From Arcobacter nitrofigilis DSM 7299 (GTDB lineage Bacteria > Campylobacterota > Campylobacteria > Campylobacterales > Arcobacteraceae): 64,000 nt of DNA. The stretch spans positions 1,860,001-1,924,000 of the forward strand of contig NC_014166.1 in assembly GCF_000092245.1 (NCBI RefSeq). Direction: 5' to 3'. The position numbers and the translations under genes are program-made. Under the pieces are notes generated by a model that worked only from the letters and a program-made list of their open reading frames with translations, did not search any database and was not told the DNA's origin. How positions within the stretch are numbered: the first letter of the stretch is position 1; each line of letters opens with the position of its first letter. Shown piece by piece: positions 43,624-53,030 of this stretch.

Positions 43624-44181
43624 TTAAAAATTTATATTTGTTTCAACAGTTACGTAGTTCTCTCGATATGGTGAGAACTTTGAGTATGATTTTCCATTAT
43701 ATTTAAAATAATTTTCATAACCTTTTAAAACACTTTTTTTAATCACTCTATTATTACAAATATTTCTTCTTTTAGTTTCATAGTAATACTCTGTATTATT
43801 TCTATTATTATGTGAATAATCACTATTTCTTATTCCATTTGCAAGGGTTGCACCTAAAAGTCCACCAACAATTTTTGCAGCAACTTTCCCATTTCCTCTT
43901 CCTATTTGATTACCTATAATTACACCTGTTGTAGCACCAATAATAGTATCTACTCCTATAGTATTTTCATTTCTATAAGATGAAGTTCTATGTTTAGGTG
44001 TTCGAACCTCGTACTCTTCATAACAACGAGAATCATGATTAGGAATTACTTCTTGAATATTTTCATAAACTGGTTTTGAATAATTTACTTTTACCCTTTG
44101 GGTAAATGTGTCACCATCTGCAAAAAGAGATGAAGAAAAGATTGTTAATCCTAAAATTAAACATGCACTTTGTTTTTTCAT
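43624..44181 (-). CDS. glycine-zipper 2TM outer-membrane-type protein
   Basis: The 185-residue protein has a signal peptide (cleavage after LFA, near 22) and a central glycine zipper (TIIGATTGVIIGNQIGRGNGKVAAKIVGGLLGATLANGI approximately at 80-118, cited in parts), as in the Rickettsia 17-kDa antigen/SlyB group. Flanks are Tyr/Asn-rich with four Cys outside the signal peptide. It probably sits in or at the outer membrane. No lipobox is seen. It follows the convergent HU terminator closely. The function is unknown. Confidence 0.78.
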   Translation of the reverse strand: MKKQSACLILGLTIFSSSLFADGDTFTQRVKVNYSKPVYENIQEVIPNHDSRCYEEYEVRTPKHRTSSYRNENTIGVDTIIGATTGVIIGNQIGRGNGKVAAKIVGGLLGATLANGIRNSDYSHNNRNNTEYYYETKRRNICNNRVIKKSVLKGYENYFKYNGKSYSKFSPYRENYVTVETNINF

Positions 44182-44221
44182 AACTTGCTCCTTGATAAAT
44201 AATAGATTATAAAATCTATTA

Positions 44222-44527
44222 TTATTTTAATGTTGAAATATAATCAGCAACTGCTTCAATTTTTTCATCATCAAGTCTAGCAACTTGGCCTTTCATAACG
44301 CCTTTCATTGCTCCACCATAAGTTCCTGCTTTATAACCTTTTAAAGCATCAACTACTTTTTGTTTATCCCAACCTTTTATAATTTGTGATTTTCCTAAGG
44401 CTGCTTTTTCAGCGTTTGCTCCATGGCAAGAAGCACAAGCTTTAAAAATAGTTTCACCCTCATTTGCCATAAGTGATGTTAAACTTAAAATTGAACTTAC
44501 TACTAAGATTTTTGTTAAAGTTCTCAT
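44222..44527 (-). CDS. periplasmic monoheme cytochrome c (c553-like)
   Basis: The 101-residue protein has a signal peptide (LTSLMA, near residue 21), the haem site CASCHG near 31-36 and the distal Met stretch GGAMKGVMKGQVARL. Blocks such as AALGKSQIIKGW and LKGYKAGTYGGAMKG are clearly homologous to the two tandem cytochromes at 33 kb, making a third family member. RBS AAAGGAG lies upstream of the ATG. It is likely a soluble electron shuttle. Confidence 0.9.
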   Translation of the reverse strand: MRTLTKILVVSSILSLTSLMANEGETIFKACASCHGANAEKAALGKSQIIKGWDKQKVVDALKGYKAGTYGGAMKGVMKGQVARLDDEKIEAVADYISTLK

Positions 44528-44599
44528 ATTAACTCCTTTTATTGTTTTTATAAAAGAAGTATAAAATATAAAAGTGGAGTGATTGTGAATTTTAATAAA

Positions 44600-44932
44600 T
44601 TATTTTAATTTTCCAAATACTTTATAGATATCCCAATACTCATCTAGCGCTTTTTTAAGTTCTTCATCACTTAACGTACTCTTATTTTTTATACCAAATC
44701 TACTTATAAAAGCATCTGGCATAATTGTCGTATCTTTACTTGGATTTTTTAGATATTTAAGCATAGCAGCATTTACAGCTCTTTTAGAACTATATTTAAG
44801 TAAATATCTATAGAAATATTTATCAATAGATACAGGAAGCTTATTATGACAGGTTACACAATTTTTTTCATATACATTTGCAAATAAAAATGAATTAAGA
44901 AAAAGAGCTAATATAAGTGTTATTTTTACCAT
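44600..44932 (-). CDS. small periplasmic cytochrome c with single CxxCH
   Basis: The 110-residue exported protein has a signal peptide (cleavage after FA near 18) and a haem motif CVTCHNK, followed by a region unlike the c553 group (YFYRYLLKYSSKRAVNAAMLKYL), with Met residues that could be the distal ligand. It starts 7 nt inside the end of the kinase gene upstream, so it belongs to the two-component operon. It may be a target or redox partner of that system; this is inference. Confidence 0.82.
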   Translation of the reverse strand: MVKITLILALFLNSFLFANVYEKNCVTCHNKLPVSIDKYFYRYLLKYSSKRAVNAAMLKYLKNPSKDTTIMPDAFISRFGIKNKSTLSDEELKKALDEYWDIYKVFGKLK

Positions 44933-46110
44933 GTAAGCTCCATTTGAGTTCCAATATTAAGTTCTGATTTTATTTTTATATCTATATTATACTCTTTTGT
45001 TATCATATAAACTATATTTAGCCCTATTCCAAAACCACCTACACTTTTATCAAACCTAGCATATCTTTCAAACATAGCTGGTATTTTATCTTTTTGAATT
45101 CCTTTTCCACTATCTTTTATTATTAGTTTCTTATTTTCAAGAATCACTTCTATAGATCCACTAATTTTATTATATTTTATAGCATTTGATAAAAGATTGT
45201 CTACTACTTTCCCTATCTTTTTTTCATCACAAAAAATTTTTACACCAGAATTTATATTTTTTATAAAAGATATTTTTTTGACATCAGCTAAAGTTTTAAA
45301 ATAATCAATTCGATTTAAAACTATTTTTGATAAATCCAAATCTTCATTTTTTGAAATAATTTTATTCTTTAGTGCCAAATATGTTAAATCTTGATAAATA
45401 TTTGAGACTGTTTTGGCTCCTGTATCTATTCTTTTTAGTTTCTTTTGTAATTTCACATCTTCTAAACTTGCAATATCTATCATCTCTATATTTGTGATAA
45501 TAGCGCTTATAGGCGTATTTAACTCATGTGTTGTATCTTTTATAAACCTATCCAAAAGATGAAGAGAATCTCGCATAGGTCTTAAAAATAGTTTTAATAG
45601 AAAGTATCCACAAATAAACATAATAGAAAAACCACAAATCAAGAAAATAGTTACTTTATTTCTAACATCATTTATCCAAGCTTTATCTTCTGGTATTTCA
45701 AGAAGTACATATTTAGCTCCTAAATAGTACGACTCAGGTTCTTTTATATAGTGAATATAGTTATTTGTAGTATAAGTTATCTCATCAAGCTTTACTTTTG
45801 GGGAAATAAGTGTTGAGAAAATAAGATTTCTGTCACTATCATAAATAGCAGAATTAAATCTCTCATCCCTTGGATAAAATTTGTATTTATCAAAATTTAT
45901 GTGAAGATCTTTTAATCTTGAAATTAAATCATTTGAGTACTCTTGCAAAATCAATCTTTTGTTTTGAAGCATCAAATCTTTTTTGAAATTGTAATATAAA
46001 AATGATATAAACAATAAAATTACAATACAAAGTACACTATATAGTGTCAAAAAGCCCCAAAGAGTCTTTTTTTCACTCTGTGGTAAATCTATATCCAAGC
46101 TTTTTAACAC
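44926..46110 (-). CDS. sensor histidine kinase
   Basis: The 394-residue protein has two TM helices (about 20-42 and 152-176) flanking a periplasmic domain of about 110 residues, no clear HAMP, an H-box KDTTHELNTPISAI with His195, and ATPase motifs DNLLSNAIKYN, KDSGKGIQKDKI and GFGIGLNIVYM. It pairs with the response regulator upstream; the annotated GTG start overlaps that gene by 38 nt, so a later start such as the TTG at 46098 is possible. The ligand is unknown. Confidence 0.88.
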   Translation of the reverse strand: MLKSLDIDLPQSEKKTLWGFLTLYSVLCIVILLFISFLYYNFKKDLMLQNKRLILQEYSNDLISRLKDLHINFDKYKFYPRDERFNSAIYDSDRNLIFSTLISPKVKLDEITYTTNNYIHYIKEPESYYLGAKYVLLEIPEDKAWINDVRNKVTIFLICGFSIMFICGYFLLKLFLRPMRDSLHLLDRFIKDTTHELNTPISAIITNIEMIDIASLEDVKLQKKLKRIDTGAKTVSNIYQDLTYLALKNKIISKNEDLDLSKIVLNRIDYFKTLADVKKISFIKNINSGVKIFCDEKKIGKVVDNLLSNAIKYNKISGSIEVILENKKLIIKDSGKGIQKDKIPAMFERYARFDKSVGGFGIGLNIVYMITKEYNIDIKIKSELNIGTQMELTW

Positions 46111-46744
46111 TTATAATTCTCTCTTTCCCCAATATTTTTCTCAAATTTTTTATGTATGTTCGTAAGGAAAAATCACTGCTTTCTTCCCCATAATCCCAAA
46201 CATACTCATAAATTTGATCATGTGATAAGATTTGGTCTTGATTTTGTAAAAATAGTTTTAAAAGTTTTGTTTCTTTGTTGTTTATTTTTATTTCTTCATT
46301 GTTTTTAAAAAGTAAATTAGAACTTGTATCAAAAAATATATCATCTATAATATTTACTTTTGTATCATTTTTATGAAAATATCCTCTTTTTAGTATTGAT
46401 TCAACTCTTATTAATAACTCTTTTAGTTCAAAAGGCTTTCTAATATAATCATCACAACCCAAGTTAAAGCCCTTTTCAAAAGATTCCATTGAATTTAATG
46501 AAGTCATAAATATAACAGGAGTATTTATATTATCAATTCTTAGATTTTCTAAAAGTTCAAAACCACTTAGAGTAGGAACATTTACATCAAATATTAGTAA
46601 ATCAAACTTTTCTTCATAGATTTTTGTATAAGCTTCTTCACCATCATATATTGACACTACTTCAAAATCATTATCCTCTAAATACTCAACAACAGTTTCA
46701 TTTAATGTAATATCATCTTCTAAAAGTAAAATTTTCCTTTTCAT
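46073..46744 (-). CDS. OmpR/PhoB-type response regulator
   Basis: The 223-residue regulator has the acidic residues LLEDD (7-11), phospho-acceptor Asp53 in LIFDVNVPTLSG, FMTS and IRKPFELKELL, and a C-terminal winged helix (NNKETKLLKLFLQNQDQILSHDQIYEYVW; FSLRTYIKNLRKIL). It is 2 bp downstream of a small exported protein and overlaps the kinase gene. Its promoter targets likely include this operon, but no binding site was identified. Confidence 0.92.
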   Translation of the reverse strand: MKRKILLLEDDITLNETVVEYLEDNDFEVVSIYDGEEAYTKIYEEKFDLLIFDVNVPTLSGFELLENLRIDNINTPVIFMTSLNSMESFEKGFNLGCDDYIRKPFELKELLIRVESILKRGYFHKNDTKVNIIDDIFFDTSSNLLFKNNEEIKINNKETKLLKLFLQNQDQILSHDQIYEYVWDYGEESSDFSLRTYIKNLRKILGKERIISVKKLGYRFTTE

Positions 46745-46746
46745 GT

Positions 46747-46974
46747 TTATCTTTTATCTTTTGATTTTTTCATATTGATTATGTACTGATTTTTCTCTTT
46801 TACACTCATAGTTGAAACTCTAGATTTTAACTCTTTTTCAAATTTTGCTATATTTTCTTTTTTAACAAAACCAATAATTTCTATCAATTCTTGAGTAGAC
46901 ATTTCAGAATAATCAACAGCAAAAAGTGGTGTTAATAAAAATAAAAGTACAAATATAGATAAGAATTTTTTCAT
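46747..46974 (-). CDS. small exported DUF1104-like protein
   Basis: The 75-residue protein has a signal peptide (MKKFLSIFVLLFLLTPLFA) and a Lys/Glu-rich helical mature part (YSEMSTQELIEIIGFV, FEKELKSRV). The pattern resembles DUF1104 periplasmic proteins of Helicobacter and Campylobacter. It is the first gene of the unit with the response regulator, kinase and cytochrome, so it could be an accessory or sensed component of that system. The function is unknown. Confidence 0.65.
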   Translation of the reverse strand: MKKFLSIFVLLFLLTPLFAVDYSEMSTQELIEIIGFVKKENIAKFEKELKSRVSTMSVKEKNQYIINMKKSKDKR

Positions 46975-47170
46975 GTGTTTTCTCTTTAAATTTTTCTTTT
47001 ATCATACCATAAATATTGTGGAAAAATTGTAAAACAATGAACTTTTAGCTTTCTTAAATTAAGATAAAAATGATATATTTTCTCAAGTTATCATTATATA
47101 ATATATAATAATTAAAGTATTTATTGTATATAATACAACATTTAAATAAAGTTCTAAAAAAGGCTTAAAG
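46975..47170. other. AT-rich divergent intergenic region
   Basis: This 196-bp gap between divergent genes holds an extreme A+T tract (about 47085-47150) with overlapping TATATAAT/TATAATAA repeats and a TATATAAT-like -10 near 47125-47140. No ORF or RNA gene was found in it. Confidence 0.5.
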
Positions 47171-47944
47171 ATGATTCAAGTAGGAAAACTTTTTCAAAAA
47201 GTTCCATATTATGTTAGAGATTTAGAGTGTGAATATAAAATAATTCATGATATTGAAGAGATAGTAGATGAGTTCCTTTCTAATTATATGATGACAACTG
47301 CTGATTTGTATAGTGTGTTTTCAAATAATAGAGATTCTTCTACAAATTTACATATAGTAGTCAATGATGGAGCTATGCCAAAAAATTCAATTCATCCTGA
47401 TTTTGAACATAATGTTTTTGATATTACTTATGAAGAATTAAAAGATTCTAAAAATAAAACTACCAAAGTAAACTCACTCATGTTTATTGAAGAGTTTCAA
47501 AATAGAAGAGAAGATGCACTAGCAAAAACTTTTGATGAAATAATGGGTTGTGATGGTGAGGAGTTATTTATATCGTTAAAACAAGAAAAATTAGATATGT
47601 TTAATCCAAGTTCTCCAAACTTCGACCATAGAGTAAATTTAATTAGCAAAAAAGAGTTGATTCTTGAAGTTTGTAAATTATTTGATATCTCTTCAACTCG
47701 TTTATATACACAACTAAATCCAAATATTGTAAAACATGTATGTAAAGACTTAAATATAACCTATAAAGCCTTAGCAAAAGAGATAGGCTATAAACCAGAT
47801 ACTATAAATAAAGCAGCCTCTTTAGGGAAAGTTTCAGAACAACTTAACAAGGCTATAAATATGTATCTTGAAAACTTACGATTAAAAGAGTTTCTAAAAG
47901 ACTTTGATGTTATGAAATCTACCCTAAAGAAAATTTTAGATTGA
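47171..47944 (+). CDS. hypothetical protein with C-terminal helix-turn-helix-like region
   Basis: I do not recognise the family of this 257-residue soluble protein. The C-terminal third contains ITYKALAKEIGYKPDTINKAASLG and VSEQLNKAINMYLENL, which reads as an XRE/Cro-type helix-turn-helix. The N-terminal part is acidic, with no known motif. It has its own AT-rich leader (TTGTATATAATACA at about 47125) and lies 37 bp before a small lipoprotein gene. A DNA-binding role is plausible but not established. Confidence 0.7.
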   Translation: MIQVGKLFQKVPYYVRDLECEYKIIHDIEEIVDEFLSNYMMTTADLYSVFSNNRDSSTNLHIVVNDGAMPKNSIHPDFEHNVFDITYEELKDSKNKTTKVNSLMFIEEFQNRREDALAKTFDEIMGCDGEELFISLKQEKLDMFNPSSPNFDHRVNLISKKELILEVCKLFDISSTRLYTQLNPNIVKHVCKDLNITYKALAKEIGYKPDTINKAASLGKVSEQLNKAINMYLENLRLKEFLKDFDVMKSTLKKILD

Positions 47945-47981
47945 TTATATTAGAATCAAATCAAAATAAGAAAGAGACTAA

Positions 47982-48272
47982 ATGATAAGAAATATTTTAC
48001 TTATATGCCTTACACTAGGCATATTTACTGGTTGTTTTTTTGATGGAGAAAAAAAGGAAGAATGGACTTCATATATTTATCCTGATAAAACTAACACAAA
48101 AAGAAGCATGATTTCACCTACTAAATTTCCTACTTTTGCAACGTGTAGAGATGTATCATTAGGTGTTTTAAAAGAAAAAGGCTTAGAAACAAAAGGAACT
48201 TTTAAATGTGGTAAAAACTGTTCTTATCACGAAGGTATGAAAGTTGATATTTGTGAAGAGATGAGACAATAA
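47982..48272 (+). CDS. small Cys-rich lipoprotein, hypothetical
   Basis: The 96-residue product has a lipoprotein signal (MIRNILLICLTLGIFTGC, lipobox FTGC near 15-18) and a mature part with four further Cys (ATCRD, FKCGKNC, DICEE) that could form disulfides. I recognise no family. Its stop codon abuts the 3' end of the RNase P RNA gene, which runs in the opposite direction. Confidence 0.7.
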   Translation: MIRNILLICLTLGIFTGCFFDGEKKEEWTSYIYPDKTNTKRSMISPTKFPTFATCRDVSLGVLKEKGLETKGTFKCGKNCSYHEGMKVDICEEMRQ

Positions 48273-48591
48273 AGGTACAACTGTAAGCCGCGTTTTGTAT
48301 TAGACAATAATTTATCTAGTTGTTAAATTACTTAAACAATCCTGCGAAGAGAAAAACTGTGAAGTTAAATACCGTCTCTTCTTGCTGCGGGTTGGGTTTA
48401 CATAGCTGTTAAGATTACTCAAAACACTGGTAAGCTCTTACCTTACCCTTTCACCCTTACCATAAATGGCGGTTTACTTTCTGTTGCACTGTCCCTTAGG
48501 TCTCCCTAGCCATCCTTTAGATGGAACCCTACTTCACTGCAGCCCGGACTTTCCTCTTGAATTATTTCAAGCTATTGTCTGTTGTACCTTT
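48273..48591 (-). ncRNA. rnpB: RNase P RNA (class A)
   Basis: Read on the minus strand, the about 319-nt segment starts with a P1 arm (AAAGGTACAAC) that pairs with GTTGTACCTTT at the 3' end. It contains the near-universal RNase P core GAGGAAAGTCCGGGCT near the 5' side, GGGTGAAAGGGTAAGGTAAG, the GTAAACCCAACC...GCAAGAAGAG region (CRIV/CRV) and CGGCTTACAG near the 3' end. RNase P removes 5' leaders from tRNA precursors. End points are set by P1 pairing and may be off by a few bases. Confidence 0.93.
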
Positions 48592-48618
48592 AAGATTGGA
48601 ATTCTAGCAAAAAAATAA

Positions 48619-49146
48619 TTACTTTCTTATTATGTCATAGTTCTCAGGTGGCAAAAATTTAAATAAACCATCATCAATGTCTGTATTTTGTTTTACATTA
48701 GAAAAAGTGATTGTAACATTGTTTTCAAGAGCATCTTTATATTCAATTTTATTTATCTTATTATCTTTTGTAAAAAGATTATATTTTACATCATAAATAT
48801 TAGCTACAAACCTATTCTTCGATACTTCTTTTGCATTTTTGATAAGATTGAAAATGTCAATTTCATTTTTCAGTTTAGTTAATATTGCTTGTTCTAGTTC
48901 TGGTTCATCAATAATGGCAAAATCATTTACAATATATACACTTTTTATGATAGGTTTTTTATATTGCCACAAAATATAATAAGGATCTTTTAAATATAAG
49001 TGTCCACTATATAAAATTTCTTTTTTTGATGGATTTATAATTTTTTGTTCAAAATCTGCATCAAAAGACTTAATATTATTCAAAGTAGATGCTTCTAAAA
49101 ATACAGATAATACAAACATTACAACAAAAATCGCTTTATAAAACAT
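48619..49146 (-). CDS. lolA: outer membrane lipoprotein carrier protein LolA
   Basis: LolA ferries lipoproteins across the periplasm from LolCDE to the outer membrane. The 175-residue protein has a signal peptide (ending FLEAS, near 20), FDADFEQKIINP (typical beta-strand with the phenyl-rich start), GHLYLKDPYYILWQYKKP and FKFLPPENYDII at the end. It diverges from secA, with a LolC/E-like permease gene downstream of secA, so lipoprotein export genes cluster here. Confidence 0.9.
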   Translation of the reverse strand: MFYKAIFVVMFVLSVFLEASTLNNIKSFDADFEQKIINPSKKEILYSGHLYLKDPYYILWQYKKPIIKSVYIVNDFAIIDEPELEQAILTKLKNEIDIFNLIKNAKEVSKNRFVANIYDVKYNLFTKDNKINKIEYKDALENNVTITFSNVKQNTDIDDGLFKFLPPENYDIIRK

Positions 49147-49203
49147 AATTTAACCTTCTTTTTTATATAATCATCGGATTATAACGGAAAAGGACTATAT
49201 TTT

Positions 49204-51816
49204 ATGTTAAATATTTTTTCAAAAATTTTTGGTACGAGAAATGATAAAGAAGTAAAAAGATATAAAAAAAGAGCTGAAACTATAACTCTACTTGAACCAA
49301 AGTATGAGCAAATGAGTGATGATGAGTTAAAAGCTACATTTGAAACTTTAAAAAGTGATGTTCAAAGTGAATCAGCAAAATTAGATGATATTTTAAATGA
49401 CGTATTTGCAATAATTAGGGAAGCTAGTAAAAGAGTCCTAAATATGAGACATTATGATGTTCAATTAATAGGTGGTATGGTTTTACATGATGGAAGAATA
49501 GCAGAAATGAAAACAGGTGAAGGTAAAACTTTAGTTGCTTCATTACCAGTTATATTAAATGCTATGACAGGCAAAGGTGTGCATGTAGTTACAGTAAATG
49601 ACTACCTAGCTTCTAGAGATGCTGCTGAACTATCACCTTTATATAATTTCCTTGGCTTTACTATTGGTACAATATTAGGTGATATTAGAGATGAAGAAGA
49701 AAGAAAAGCTCAATATGCTTGTGATATTACGTATGGTACAAACAATGAATTTGGGTTTGATTATTTAAGAGATAACATGAATTATGATTTAAATGAGTGT
49801 GTTCAAAGACAACATCACTTTGTAATCGTAGATGAAGTGGATTCAATCTTAATTGATGAAGCAAGAACTCCTCTTATTATATCAGGGCCATCAAATAGAA
49901 AAGGTTCAGATTATGCAAAAGCTGACCAAATTGCCAAACAACTTGAAAAAGGTGAAAAAATTGAGCCTAAAAGAGCTGATGAGCATGCTATTACAACTGG
50001 GGATTTTATTGTTGATGAAAAAAGCAAATCTGTTCTTTTAACAGAACAAGGTCAAAAGAGAGCAGAAGAATTATTTGGAGTTGAAAACCTTTATTTACTT
50101 GAAAATGCAACACTATCTCATACTTTAGACCAAGCACTTAAAGCTAACTATGTATTTGAAATAGATGTTGATTATGTTGTAAAAGACAATGAAGTAATCA
50201 TAGTAGATGAATTTACAGGAAGATTAAGTGAAGGAAGAAGATTCTCTGAAGGTTTACACCAAGCACTTGAAGCAAAAGAGAAGGTTTCTATTCAAGATGA
50301 ATCACAAACTCTAGCAGATATTACATTCCAAAATTACTTTAGAATGTATGACAAATTAGCTGGTATGACAGGGACTGCTCAAACAGAAGCAACAGAGTTT
50401 GCTGAGATTTATAACCTTGATGTTGTATCTATTCCTACAAATGTACCAGTTGTTCGTGATGATAGAAATGACCTTATTTACAAAAGTGAAAGAGAAAAAT
50501 TCAATGCAGTTTGCGATAAAATTGCAGAACTTCATAAAAAAGGTCAACCTGTACTTGTAGGTACTGCTTCAATTGAAAAATCAGAAAAATTACATGAAAT
50601 ATTAAAACAGAAAAAAATACCTCATACAGTTTTAAATGCAAAACAACATGAAAAAGAGGGAAAAATAATTGCCGATGCTGGACAAAAAGGTGCAGTAACA
50701 ATTGCTACAAATATGGCAGGACGGGGAGTTGATATTAAATTAACTCAAGAAATCCTAGACCTTGGTGGTTTAGCAATCATAGGAACAGAAAGACACGAAA
50801 GTAGAAGAATTGATAATCAGCTAAGAGGAAGAGCTGGTCGGCAAGGTGATGTGGGTGTTTCTCAATTTTATCTATCATTAGAAGATAATCTTCTTAGAAT
50901 CTTTGGAAGTGATAAAATCAAAGGTATCATGGAAAGATTAGGTATTGAAGAAGGTGAACATATCGAATCTAAAATGGTTACTCGTGCAGTTGAAAATGCA
51001 CAGAAAAAAGTGGAAACAATGCACTTTGAGAGTAGAAAACACCTTTTAGAATATGATGATGTTGCAAATAAACAAAGAAAAGTAATCTACAGCTTTAGAA
51101 ATGATTTATTAGACCCTAACTTTAAAATTACTGAAAAACTTGATGAAAATAGAGCTGAATATATAACAAACTTACTTATGCATGCAAATATCATAAATGG
51201 TATGGCAGCAGAAGATTTTGATTATGACTTTATTATTAACAAAGTAAAAGAAGAATTAAACTTAGAACTTACATTAGAGGATATCAAAGCAGAATCTTTT
51301 GATGATTTACAAGAAAAACTACTTACAATCATAAAAGAAGTATATGAAGAAAAAATGAGTATGGCAGCTCCTGAACAAAAAGCTGAAATTGAGAGAATTC
51401 TTTACTTACAAATTCTTGATAATGCTTGGAGAGAACATTTATATTCAATGGATAACCTAAAAACTGGTATTGGTCTACGAGGTTATAATCAAAAAGACCC
51501 ATTAGTTGAATATAAAAAAGAATCTTACAATATGTTCTTAGAACTTATTGCAAATATTAAAAATGAGATTATCAAAATATTATTCACAGTTCAATTAAGA
51601 GATTCTCAAGAAGAAGAGAAAGAAAAAGAAGCAATTGAAGCTATGAAAGCAAAAATGATAGAAGCTTCTGAAAATATTTCAACTAACTTTGAAGAGGTTC
51701 CAAGAGCAGAAAAGAAAATAGCTAGAAATGACCCTTGCCCTTGTGGGAGTGGAAAAAAATATAAACAATGTTGTGGAGTAAGTGGTCCTAAAAGAGGATT
51801 GATAGCAGGTAAATAA
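49204..51816 (+). CDS. secA: preprotein translocase ATPase SecA
   Basis: SecA drives secretory proteins through SecYEG. The 870-residue protein shows [11 protein letters not shown] (Walker A, near 102-112), [18 protein letters not shown] (DEAD-like Walker B), [35 protein letters not shown] (motif VI) and the C-terminal zinc module [16 protein letters not shown] has AAAAGGAC upstream. The next gene begins 1 bp after the stop. Confidence 0.98.
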   Translation: MLNIFSKIFGTRNDKEVKRYKKRAETITLLEPKYEQMSDDELKATFETLKSDVQSESAKLDDILNDVFAIIREASKRVLNMRHYDVQLIGGMVLHDGRIAEMKTGEGKTLVASLPVILNAMTGKGVHVVTVNDYLASRDAAELSPLYNFLGFTIGTILGDIRDEEERKAQYACDITYGTNNEFGFDYLRDNMNYDLNECVQRQHHFVIVDEVDSILIDEARTPLIISGPSNRKGSDYAKADQIAKQLEKGEKIEPKRADEHAITTGDFIVDEKSKSVLLTEQGQKRAEELFGVENLYLLENATLSHTLDQALKANYVFEIDVDYVVKDNEVIIVDEFTGRLSEGRRFSEGLHQALEAKEKVSIQDESQTLADITFQNYFRMYDKLAGMTGTAQTEATEFAEIYNLDVVSIPTNVPVVRDDRNDLIYKSEREKFNAVCDKIAELHKKGQPVLVGTASIEKSEKLHEILKQKKIPHTVLNAKQHEKEGKIIADAGQKGAVTIATNMAGRGVDIKLTQEILDLGGLAIIGTERHESRRIDNQLRGRAGRQGDVGVSQFYLSLEDNLLRIFGSDKIKGIMERLGIEEGEHIESKMVTRAVENAQKKVETMHFESRKHLLEYDDVANKQRKVIYSFRNDLLDPNFKITEKLDENRAEYITNLLMHANIINGMAAEDFDYDFIINKVKEELNLELTLEDIKAESFDDLQEKLLTIIKEVYEEKMSMAAPEQKAEIERILYLQILDNAWREHLYSMDNLKTGIGLRGYNQKDPLVEYKKESYNMFLELIANIKNEIIKILFTVQLRDSQEEEKEKEAIEAMKAKMIEASENISTNFEEVPRAEKKIARNDPCPCGSGKKYKQCCGVSGPKRGLIAGK

Positions 51817-51817
51817 T

Positions 51818-53026
51818 TTGAATAATCAACTTATTAACTTTGTTGTCAAAAAATACTTAAAATTTGACAAAAAAAACCCTTTTATATCAATAAGTGCTAT
51901 TTTAGCATTTGTTGGTGTAGCTGTTGGTGTTATGGTACTTATCATAACAATGGCTATCATGAATGGAACAGAAAAAGAGTTTAAAGATAAACTTTTTACT
52001 ATGAATTATCCTTTATCTGTTTATGCTAAGTTTGGAAATGGAATAAATGATAATTTACTTAATCATCTTGAAAAAAAATTCCCAAATTTAAAATTTTCTC
52101 CATATATATCTTCTCAAGCAATAGTACAACATGATGAAAAAATATCAGGTGGTCTGATTTTTGGTGTTGATCCCAAAAGAGAAGCTAAAATAAACTCTAT
52201 TTATGCAAAAGCAACTAAAAACCTAGTTTTAAATAAATATGATTTAATAACAGGAATTGGAACATCTGATAAGCTTTATTTATATGATGATAGTAAAGTA
52301 ACCATGTATTTTACCTCTTTAAATCCAAATGGCTTTTCAATGATGCCCAAAATGAAAAGATTTAACTACAAGGGTTCTTTTAGTTCAGGATTAAATGCAT
52401 ATGACAACTCTTATATGTACACATCAGCTGCTGCTTTAAGAACCATATTAAGAAAAAAAGATGATTATTATGATGGTATTCATATTTATTCAAATGATGC
52501 CTTTAATGATATTAAATTACTAGAAAAAGAGCTACAAAAATACCCAAGTGTTGGAGTAATTGGTTGGTGGCAACAAAATGGAAATTTTTTCTCGGCAATG
52601 GCATTAGAGAAAAAAGCTCTTTTTGTTGTTTTGATGTTGATTATATTAGTAGCTTCACTTAATATCATTTCATCATTACTTATGACAGTTATGAGTAGAA
52701 GAAAAGAGATAGCCCTACTTTTATCAATGGGTGCAACAAATAAAGAGATAAAGAAAATATTTTTAAAACTTGGTATTGTAATTGGTTTTTCTGGTATTAT
52801 AATCGGTACATTTTTAGGTTTTTTTGGTATTTTTATACTTGATAATTTTAATATTATTTCTCTTCCAGCTGATGTTTATGGAACAAGTAAACTTCCCTTG
52901 GATTTAGATATGATAGATTTCATATCAATTATGATAGGCTCAGTAATAATAATATTATTATCTTCATATTATCCAGCATCAAAAGCTACTAAAATTGATG
53001 TTATTGATGTTCTAAGAAACGAATAA
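51818..53026 (+). CDS. LolC/LolE-like lipoprotein-releasing ABC permease
   Basis: The 402-residue protein has a TM helix at about 23-48 (AILAFVGVAVGVMVLIITMAIMNGTEKEF, cited in part as VGVAVGVMVLIITM), a large periplasmic MacB-like domain and three C-terminal FtsX-type TM helices (LFVVLMLIILVASLNIIS, RKEIALLLSMGATNKEI, ending IDVIDVLRNE). In LolCDE such subunits extract lipoproteins from the inner membrane for LolA. It starts with TTG 1 bp after secA; the LolD ATPase is not in the window. Confidence 0.9.
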   Translation: MNNQLINFVVKKYLKFDKKNPFISISAILAFVGVAVGVMVLIITMAIMNGTEKEFKDKLFTMNYPLSVYAKFGNGINDNLLNHLEKKFPNLKFSPYISSQAIVQHDEKISGGLIFGVDPKREAKINSIYAKATKNLVLNKYDLITGIGTSDKLYLYDDSKVTMYFTSLNPNGFSMMPKMKRFNYKGSFSSGLNAYDNSYMYTSAAALRTILRKKDDYYDGIHIYSNDAFNDIKLLEKELQKYPSVGVIGWWQQNGNFFSAMALEKKALFVVLMLIILVASLNIISSLLMTVMSRRKEIALLLSMGATNKEIKKIFLKLGIVIGFSGIIIGTFLGFFGIFILDNFNIISLPADVYGTSKLPLDLDMIDFISIMIGSVIIILLSSYYPASKATKIDVIDVLRNE

Positions 53027-53030
53027 ACTT

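Noticed and set aside
47085-47150. Extreme A+T tract as a replication origin or repeat element
   Set aside because: No DnaA-box cluster or regular repeat unit is visible; a promoter region explains it adequately.
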